From Centrapalus pauciflorus (lineage: Eukaryota > Streptophyta > Magnoliopsida > Asterales > Asteraceae): DNA of 64,000 nt. The first letter of the stretch is position 1; the number at the start of each line of letters is the position of its first letter. Under the pieces are notes generated by a model. It was not told where the DNA came from. It did no database searches and saw only the letters and a list, made by a program, of their open reading frames with translations. Location: positions 70,001-134,000 of the forward strand of contig JAANYP010007647.1 in NCBI GenBank assembly GCA_020465985.1, written 5' to 3'. The translations under genes were made by a program, and so were the position numbers. Shown here piece after piece: positions 57,009 through 64,000 of the stretch.

Positions 57009-59432
57009 TGTCACACCCCGTTACCCCGGTTGGCAACGAAGTGTGACGTCGCGGAAGCATAACCATAATCATAATGAACGACCACTATATGGACGTTTTC
57101 AAAAATACATCGGTATAACTTTAAGAGATATAATGTTTTACATAACCCAAAATGATAAAGAGAAGTTCGCAAGGTACAGAGATTTAAATACATAATTAAA
57201 TCATCCAAAATAATGCAAATAAATCTCCGACGGTTTGAAACTGAGTGCGACTCCTTAAATGCGGAAGCTCGAAAATACTACCGATGTGATAGACTTGCCT
57301 TAATTTCCTGAAAATACACGCTAAAATACGTCAACAAAATTGTTGGTGAGCTCATAGGGTTACACGTAAATCTGACTTGTATGGACAACAATAATAGAGA
57401 TTGAATTTATAAAATCATAAATTTCATGTTATGTATTACATATAAACCATCATGCAACCGAAGCTTAATTAAAATGAGTTTGCCCTGTGCAGTATTCCCA
57501 TACGTAATACCGTGTGTTAAATATATACGCACTCGCTGTTAGCCAATCCGAACTAACCTGAATGGGGTACATGACTCCCGATAGATCTATCCACAATATA
57601 TTCGCGCTTACAAATAAATGCAATTAACGGTTCATGATATAAGGGCTGATGGAACCACATGTGTAATACATAATAGAAGTGATGTTGTTTTTGTGTCCAT
57701 ATAAAAACGAAGCATGTATTACATCCCCAAAACATAACGTTGTGAAAATAGGGGCTATGAGGACTCACCGAGATTGCGATTGGCAAAAACTAGCGTAAAA
57801 AGCTATTTAGCGTGAATGGAGGGATGATGCGTCGCGTGAGTTTAATCGAGTCCTAAATGATAATAAGGACTTAATATCTCTAGTATATGATGATATATAT
57901 ATTTATAGATTTTTATGTCTTAAATCACCCAACATTACAAGTTTATAAATAAAAACCGCTTAAAACGTCAAGTTTATATATATATAATTTTCCAGTTTTT
58001 TCGGAGGTTTTTCGGCCTACTTTGAGGCTGTTTTTGACCAAGCTCCAAAATGTTTTACACTTTGGTTTTCTAGGACATTAAACTACTATATACAAAGGAT
58101 TTTTAGAATCAAGAACGGCCATTTTTCGAGATGTTTAGGTTGGTGAAAAAGCTCGTTAAAAACCCTATGTTGGCCATTTTTGAGCTGTCAAACTTTCGGT
58201 TTCCCAAATAATTTCTGGAGGTCTTAAACTCCAAAATAAATTATGAAAAATTCCAGATCTATAGTTAAGACATAGATCTAACTTTTGAGACAATAATCAA
58301 CTCATTTCGTTGAGTGATGAATTAGTTATGATTTTTCAAAGTTGATATAAATTTTCTGCCGAAAATCCGTATAGTTTATAAACTTGAAACAACTTATGAT
58401 TCTTGTTGTTTATTCAAAGACTACTTGTATAAAAGTTATAAAAAGTTATAAAAACACATATATATCACATGTTTTCATAATATTAACACTTTTATAATGT
58501 GTTCATATATTCATAAACACATTTAAAGAAACAACTTAAAAATAAAAACTAGAAACTTATAAACTTGAGTTTTTTATGAACTTGTTGTTGTAGGTGATTA
58601 TATATATTATGCAAGACTTACATAAACAAAAATATAAGATGATATAAGCTAGAATTTACTTACTTTGATGTGTTAGAAGAATGAAAATGAGTAGAAGACT
58701 TGATCTTGAAAGAGTTGCACAAGAAATACTTTGAAATATTTGAAGAACACCAAAATTGAAACTTTGGTTTCTCTTGGCCTTGGGGCCGGATTTGAGAGGA
58801 GAAGAAGGAGAGAATTGGAGGTGTTTGAAGGTGCAAGAATGAATGAGGAAGTTGGTATTCTATTTATAGAGCCATAAAGGTGGTGAAATGATGATAGATG
58901 CGAAGGTTGAGTAAAGATCTTTCAAAGTATGGAGAAAGAAATGGAGGTGTGTGACGTAGATGGTGCATGGTAATTGAAATAAAATATTTGAGGTTGTGTA
59001 CCTCCTATGGTGGCCGGCCATAGGAGATAATTATAGTGTATTTTCCTTTTTTTTTGTATAAATGTATTTAGAATGTATTCTTGTATTTTCCTTTTCTTGT
59101 AAATTCAAAAATACTTTTGAATGCATTGTTTTAATGAATTGTTTTAGTCTTGCATAATTAATGTTAAGTAATTGTATTAGTGTATGATTAGTGTCACTAA
59201 TCATAATTTAATTATGTACTTAGTTGAATTAATCCCTCATATCGTAAATTGATCAGATTAATTGATTTCCCGATTCATCGCACCGATGAATTTGATTCTA
59301 ATTGAGTTGAATTTTCTAATAAACCTTGTTAATCACTTGATTAATTTCTAACGACCACTGATTAGGATATAATTGACTATTAAATACAGATTAGGTCATC
59401 GTTGCTAACCTGGTTTAGTGCCGGATGTTACA
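57009..59432 (-). repeat. 5' LTR of a Ty3/gypsy element (2.4 kb)
   Basis: The minus strand starts TGTAACATCCGGCAC at 59432 and ends CGGGGTGTGACA at 57009. TATAAATA at 58861-58868 (minus) is a likely promoter. Long LTRs of this kind fit Tekay/Retand-type elements (inference). It interrupts the gag of Copia-S2, whose upstream part is missing. No ORF inside. Confidence 0.85.
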
Positions 59433-60782
59433 TTTGCAGCTCAGATGGCCAACGTGGAATCTGAACGGAAAAAGGTATCTCTCAACTTTTCTACGTTTCA
59501 TGATTTATGTGTTTTATGTACTACGTTAAATGATAAGTTGAACCTAGTGCTAGAATCACATTCATCGATGACAGCTCAAACCCAATCCTTAAAATCTTAT
59601 AATGCTAGTGTGCTAGATACTAAGGAAGATCTTAGGGCTAGAATGAAAGCTGATGCTCAACATGTAGTAGCTCTGAAAGACAAATTAAGCGAGCAATGTG
59701 TCACGAACGAACTATATTATGAGCATACAGAGTCATTAACCAAAGAGATCTCCCTGAACAATAAAGAATTAGCAGAAGCTAGGGTTAAGGTTTCAGAGGC
59801 TAATAGTAAAATTGAGAAGTTTAGGAACTCATCCTTGAACTTACGCAAAATCTTAGATTCGTAGAGACAGTCTAAGAAACCAGTTGGCCTAGGATATCAG
59901 GATGTACCTCCACCTTTCAATAGTAACCATGTGCCTACCCCTCAGGATAAGACCAAAGAAACAGTTGAATCAGAGGAAGTAAAAGTTATTGAGACTAATA
60001 CGGTATCAACAGCCCCTAGGGTTAAGAAGACGGTTTAGTTTGTGCAGTCTTCTAATGGGGCAAAACTAGAAGAGGCAAAAACTGTGAGTGATAATAACCA
60101 AGAGGTGTTGAAAAAAGTCGTTAAAACAAAAGAACAGGACATTAGTGAGACCCCTAAGTCAAAGAGTGCCTATAAGAAGCCTATTGACAAAATGTATTGC
60201 TTTAGATGTCATGAAAAAGGTCATGTTGCTTCTAGTTGTCCCTATAAGAAACCAGAGTCTACACCTACTGTAGGGAAGCAAAAACAACAAACCTTGAAAT
60301 TAGTGCCTAGTATTGCAAGCTCGAGTAGTTCTCAAAATTCTGAGAAGAATTCCAATGCAACCTCACGAGTAGGTACTAAACAAACACCGGTGTCAATCAG
60401 ACAAAATGAAGGGCTTAGGACTAATTCACCGAATAGAGTCCCTAGTCAATCAAGGTCTGGACCACAACCTGTCCTTAGGAATAATACACCTAAGAGGAGT
60501 TATACACCAGTTAGGTCTCATACTCTTAACAGACATTAGACACCAGGTAGAGCCTAGAGTTATAACAATGAAATGCATTATAATACAAATTACTCTAGGG
60601 GTCCATAGCAAAAGACAACCCAAAGGCCAAGAGTGGATATTAATCACTCAGTTCCACAACAGATTCTTAATCAAAAACCCAAGTCACCGGAAAGGAGAGA
60701 TGGGTATTTGAAAGAGTTGAAGTATGTGGATGAGAATGGTATTACCAAGTCAGTCGTGGCTTGGGTTCCACGTGATAACTAA
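59433..60782 (+). pseudogene. Copia-S2 gag remnant
   Basis: Begins abruptly after the gypsy LTR at A-A-Q-M-A-N-V-E-S, aligned with 23490 of Copia-S1. Coiled-coil stretch to 59862 (stop), intact knuckle C-F-R-C-H-E-K-G-H-V-A-S-S-C near 60198-60240, a basic R-S-Y-T-P-V-R tail, and W-V-P-R-D-N-stop at 60782. Stops at 59862, 60037 and 60537. Confidence 0.85.
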
Positions 60783-61677
60783 TCTGTTTTCTTTCATGTG
60801 TCGGAGTTAACTACATGTTTTAAAAACAAATGGTTCGTAGATAGTGGTTGCTCTCGTCACATGACTGGGGAAAGATGTCTACTGACAGACTTCAAGAGTG
60901 GAAATAAGGGGTTTGTCTCATTTGCTGGGAATAGAAGAGGCAATATCACTGGAACAGGAGTAGTCACTAATGGGACGATCACTCTTGATCAAGTCTACTA
61001 TGTAGATAAGCTTGATCACAATCTCATTAGTGTCTCTAAGATTCGTGATAAACAAAATCCTGTCCTCTTTACTGAAAAGGAAGCGTTATTGCTAAAGTCG
61101 GGATTCAAGATACCTGAAGTGTGGCTTATGATGAGAGCTCCAAGGGTGAATGATCTGTACATGATGGACATGCCTGTAGCAGATTCATCGATGGGTTCTA
61201 TTTGTCTACTATCAAAAGCTTCAGAGTCTGAATCTTTGTTGTGGCACAGGCGAATGGCACACTTGCACTTAAGGAAGATGAATTTCATCACGAAAAATGG
61301 CCTTGTGCAAGGTGTTCTATTGAAGAGTTTTCAGTTTGAAGATAAGTGTGTGTCGTGCAAGAAAGGGAAGCAACATAAGAAGCCACACAAATCGAAGACT
61401 CAGAACTCAATTGCTTCCACCTTTTACATGTTGCATATGGATCTCTTCGGTCCAATCAACAAAAGGAGTATAGGTGGGAGTTGGTACTGTTTGGTTATTA
61501 CCGATGATTACTCATGTTTCTCTTGGATTTTCTTTTTAGGTACAAAGGACGAGACAGCAGGCACGCTAATTGGGCTACTTAGATCAAGTTGAGAACTCAT
61601 ACGGGAAAAGGGTAAAACGTATCAGAAGTGATAACGGAACAGAATTTAAAAATGCAGTAATTGGTGTATATTGCCTA
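60783..61677 (+). pseudogene. Copia-S2 protease and integrase, truncated
   Basis: Protease with F-V-D-S-G-C-S-R-H-M-T-G (about 60835), pre-integrase W-H-R-R-M-A-H and C-V-S-C, integrase core D-L-F-G-P and S-D-N-G-T-E. Open from 60798 to about 61570, then one frameshift (near 61565). Sequence homologous to Copia-S1 stops at about 61677, where an inverted LTR begins; the catalytic Glu region and RT are gone. Confidence 0.88.
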
Positions 61678-62231
61678 ACACGAACGTCTCGGCACGTGAT
61701 TCTCTCCAAGAACACTATGAAAATACTCTGCAAGTTCGTAATCGCTCCAACACTAATTTCTGCAAAGGTTAGTTCACCCGGATGCTCTGTTTGCTCTCAA
61801 GTTCGACAGAACCTCTGAGCCGTCAAAGATCATCGATTTCACAATGATAAGTTCAAAATATAGCCGATAAGTTCGTGAAGGCGCTCCTCACGAACTTATT
61901 CTCATAAGTTCGTGTCGACGCTCCTCTTGAACTTATCTTTGAACTTGTTCTGGAACTTATCTCTGAACTTATCTTTGAACTTGTTCTAGAACTTAATCTA
62001 GAACTTATTTCTAGAACTTATTCTAGAACTTAATCTAGAACATATTTCTAGAACATATTCTAGAACTTATTCTAGAACTTATTTCTAGAACTTATTCTAG
62101 AACTTAATCTAGAACTTATTCTAGAACTTATTATGATAGTCTAGAACTTACCATGCAAATGTAAACATCATACACAATCATGATATCAATGACAAAACTA
62201 GATTGCTATCGTCACACCGGATGCACCAACA
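61678..62231 (-). repeat. truncated 3' LTR of Copia-S3 (inverted relative of the S1 LTR)
   Basis: The minus strand starts TGTTGGTGCATCCGG at 62231 and follows the S1 LTR (GTGACGATAGCA...). The end corresponding to about the last 140 bases of the S1 LTR is missing at 61678. It contains the CGAACGT...CACGTGA segment of the S1 LTR and an expanded 12-bp repeat region. Confidence 0.8.
61976..62150. repeat. 12-bp TTCTAGAACTTA array in Copia-S3 LTR
   Basis: About 13 units of (T/A)TCTAGAAC(T/A)TA with about a 12-base period; nine contain the exact palindrome TTCTAGAA. This matches the nTTCnnGAAn half of a heat-shock element. The S1 LTR has the same 12-base period but TTCAAAGA instead. Confidence 0.85.
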
Positions 62232-62359
62232 GACTCCCCCTTGATGATAGCTTCTAATTGTTGTTCATTGATCGTAATAGACTATCAGATTCAGAGACTA
62301 TGAATACCGAAACTAGACAGCTATTGTCACATCGGGTGTATCAACAGACTCCACCTTGA
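62232..62359 (-). promoter_or_regulatory. two PPT/LTR-start copies of Copia-S3
   Basis: The PPT-plus-LTR-start junction occurs twice: AAGGGGGAGTC/TGTTGG at 62244-62226 and AAGGTGGAGTC/TGTTGA at 62357-62341. The unit 62193-62231 resembles 62308-62346, so a 115-bp tandem duplication spans the junction. The second PPT has one interrupting T. Confidence 0.7.
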
Positions 62360-63190
62360 CGATAGCTTCTAGTACATATTCATTACTCTATGAATACCGA
62401 AATCACCTTTTCTTCTTTGTTATCCATGACTGCCTCTCCAGTTTCGCTGTCCTCACCGGTTTGTAGACTAACTTAGTCCATGTCCTACCAGTCCGAGGAT
62501 ATATTCTTATTTGAACCACAGCTCTTCTACCAACTCTTAGATTAACCTCTCAAATCTTGCAGAACGACCCTCCCTTCTGATAGTTTTGCAAACACCTTAG
62601 CATAAGAATCGTCTTCCTAGATTTATAAGGTCCTTCCAAGCTAAATCAATCACTTCACACTTCAGAATCTGATTCATCATTTAATGCAAATTTTAGCGTC
62701 TCTAGATCTATCACATTCTGATCTTCATTCATAACACCTTCATCGATAGACTTCCAATCAGGTATATCTTTAGGAATAAACACTCAATCCTCAAGATCCT
62801 CCTGTTCTAAGTCATCTTCGAAGACGAACCTCCTTTCATCTTCATCCAACTCTGACAATGCTCTGATCAGACCTTATCTTCAGTTACTTTAGTCTCCTCT
62901 GAATCCTTGTTTTTCCCTTGTCAGCAGCGGCTATGAACACCGACTCCCCTTGAGGCTCAGCAAGCTGAGCAAATTGTTGTCTTGAAAGATCTTCCAGCTC
63001 ACTGTTCGGGCCATCTTCTTTGACTTGCCAGCTCAGTGTTCAGGCCATCTTCTTTGACTTCTCTACAAAACCGACTCCAGATTTGCAATCTGCTGCTGCT
63101 GATCAGTCTCTGTCTGATCCAACTTGGCATTAAGATGTTGAAGTTCACGAATTGCCTTTGTCAGTTGAAGAATATGTAATTCTGTAAAAA
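62360..63190 (-). pseudogene. Copia-S3 aORF remnant
   Basis: Minus-strand remnant with words of the S1 aORF (P-D-W near 62755, then an acidic stretch, and Q-Q-Q-I-A-N-L). Many stops and frameshifts, and most of the N-terminal domain is missing. Identified by local similarity only. Confidence 0.55.
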
Positions 63191-63890
63191 CTCCAATTCT
63201 AACAATGTATAGACTTAATCAACACATGAAACAAGTCATAGTATGTTAGTAGGACATTAAAATCCATTATTCAACGATAAAAATGCAATGAAACTCTCCT
63301 TACTTACATTCTTTCATGGTTTAGAACGTAAACCAAACACTAGAATTAAGTTCGAGAGAAACAGTCGTTATCTTCGTTAAACAGTCACAACATCGTAAGT
63401 TTTGAAAAACTTTGAACAATTTTCAACTTTTTCAACTTATCACGTAACCCTTTATCACGCAAATTTTGTTTTTCCAACTAGAATGCATCCTAGTAATCCG
63501 ACCTCGATCCTGTTTATTAATGATTAAATGAACTAAACCAAAATAAAATAAAATGAAGTAAAAATAAATTGTAGAAATTTAAATATAAAAACACACTAAT
63601 TGAATATTTTTGCGAGATAGTCAAAGAAGGTTCAATCAGATAGCGGTGTCAAACGCACTTTCAGTATTTCACTCTCACATTTAAGAATTTGTATTCTTTT
63701 GATTGTTTGTTGTGATATACATTCCAAGTCGATTGTTGGTATGATTTTCCCTTTAAACATTCAACACTTTGGAAATTCCTTTGGCATTTTTATTTATCAA
63801 GAAACTACCTTACGTGTCCCATACTTAGATATACTTCTATGATCAAGGCAGACACACAATGATTATAACTTTTCGGTATTGCAAATTTTC
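63191..63890 (-). other. Copia-S3 spacer before the hairpins
   Basis: Noncoding. From about 63500 it is the inverted counterpart of 28998-29420 of Copia-S1. Confidence 0.7.
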
Positions 63891-64000
63891 TTTAAAAGGC
63901 AAACGTCGGACACAGTTCTGTATTTACATACAACAGAGTGTCTTAGTTTGTCTTAGAGTTCCCTTTAAGTTAGCCAGACAGCGGTGACAGGTCTGTACTT
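63891..64000 (-). ncRNA. three-hairpin module of Copia-S3, cut by window end
   Basis: The third hairpin is complete (inner TGTAT-GTAA-ATACA on the minus strand) and the second is partial. Arms have changed relative to S1 while pairing of the inner stem is kept. Confidence 0.65.

Overview
This window is eukaryotic plant DNA made almost entirely of nested, decayed transposable elements. I found no intact host gene and no tRNA, rRNA or CRISPR locus. The organism is a flowering plant. The LTR retrotransposons with long coiled-coil gag extensions and an extra ORF after pol are the SIRE/Maximus type of Ty1/copia; the extra-ORF sequences resemble those common in Asteraceae, so an asterid (probably Asteraceae) genome is my best guess, not proven.

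Layout. (1) 1-20430: an outer minus-strand Copia (Copia-O; 5' LTR 20142-20430, pol running off the left edge) is split inside gag by a complete 14.4-kb minus-strand Copia (Copia-I, 4016-18394). Copia-I has 346-bp LTRs, PBS, PPT and an ATATT target-site duplication. (2) 20431-23254: Ty3/gypsy 3' end and partial LTR, then one end of a probable hAT-like element. (3) 23255-32971: a 5'-truncated plus-strand SIRE-like element (Copia-S1) with gag, pol, a three-hairpin spacer, an extra ORF (aORF) and a 593-bp 3' LTR. (4) 32972-41955, minus strand: another Copia (Copia-II) carrying a TRIM and a hAT-like element, an internally deleted element (Copia-III), and the LTR plus aORF of Copia-IV. (5) 27722-41955 is duplicated in tandem as 41956-56740. 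(6) 56600-59432: a minus-strand gypsy gag start, PBS and 2.4-kb LTR. (7) 59433-61677: a truncated relative of S1 (Copia-S2). (8) 61678-64000: an inverted, truncated third relative (Copia-S3).

The most interesting signals are not the usual polyprotein genes. In two diverged families the aORF seems to be its own transcription unit: promoter-like sequence, 5' exon, splice donor, intron, and an acceptor a few bases before the aORF ATG. Each family has its own dense array of short CGAA/TCGA-centred motifs, placed in the gag leader, the aORF promoter/intron or the LTR. Two RNA-structure candidates stand out: a three-hairpin module after pol with covarying closing pairs and mostly GNRA tetraloops, and a series of stem-loops in the gag-pol gap, each flanked by ACCCG/CACG in element sense. 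The right-hand LTR has a homogenised TTCTAGAA array resembling heat-shock elements.

All coding regions carry stops or frameshifts, so the elements are probably immobile now. All alignments and counts were made by eye.
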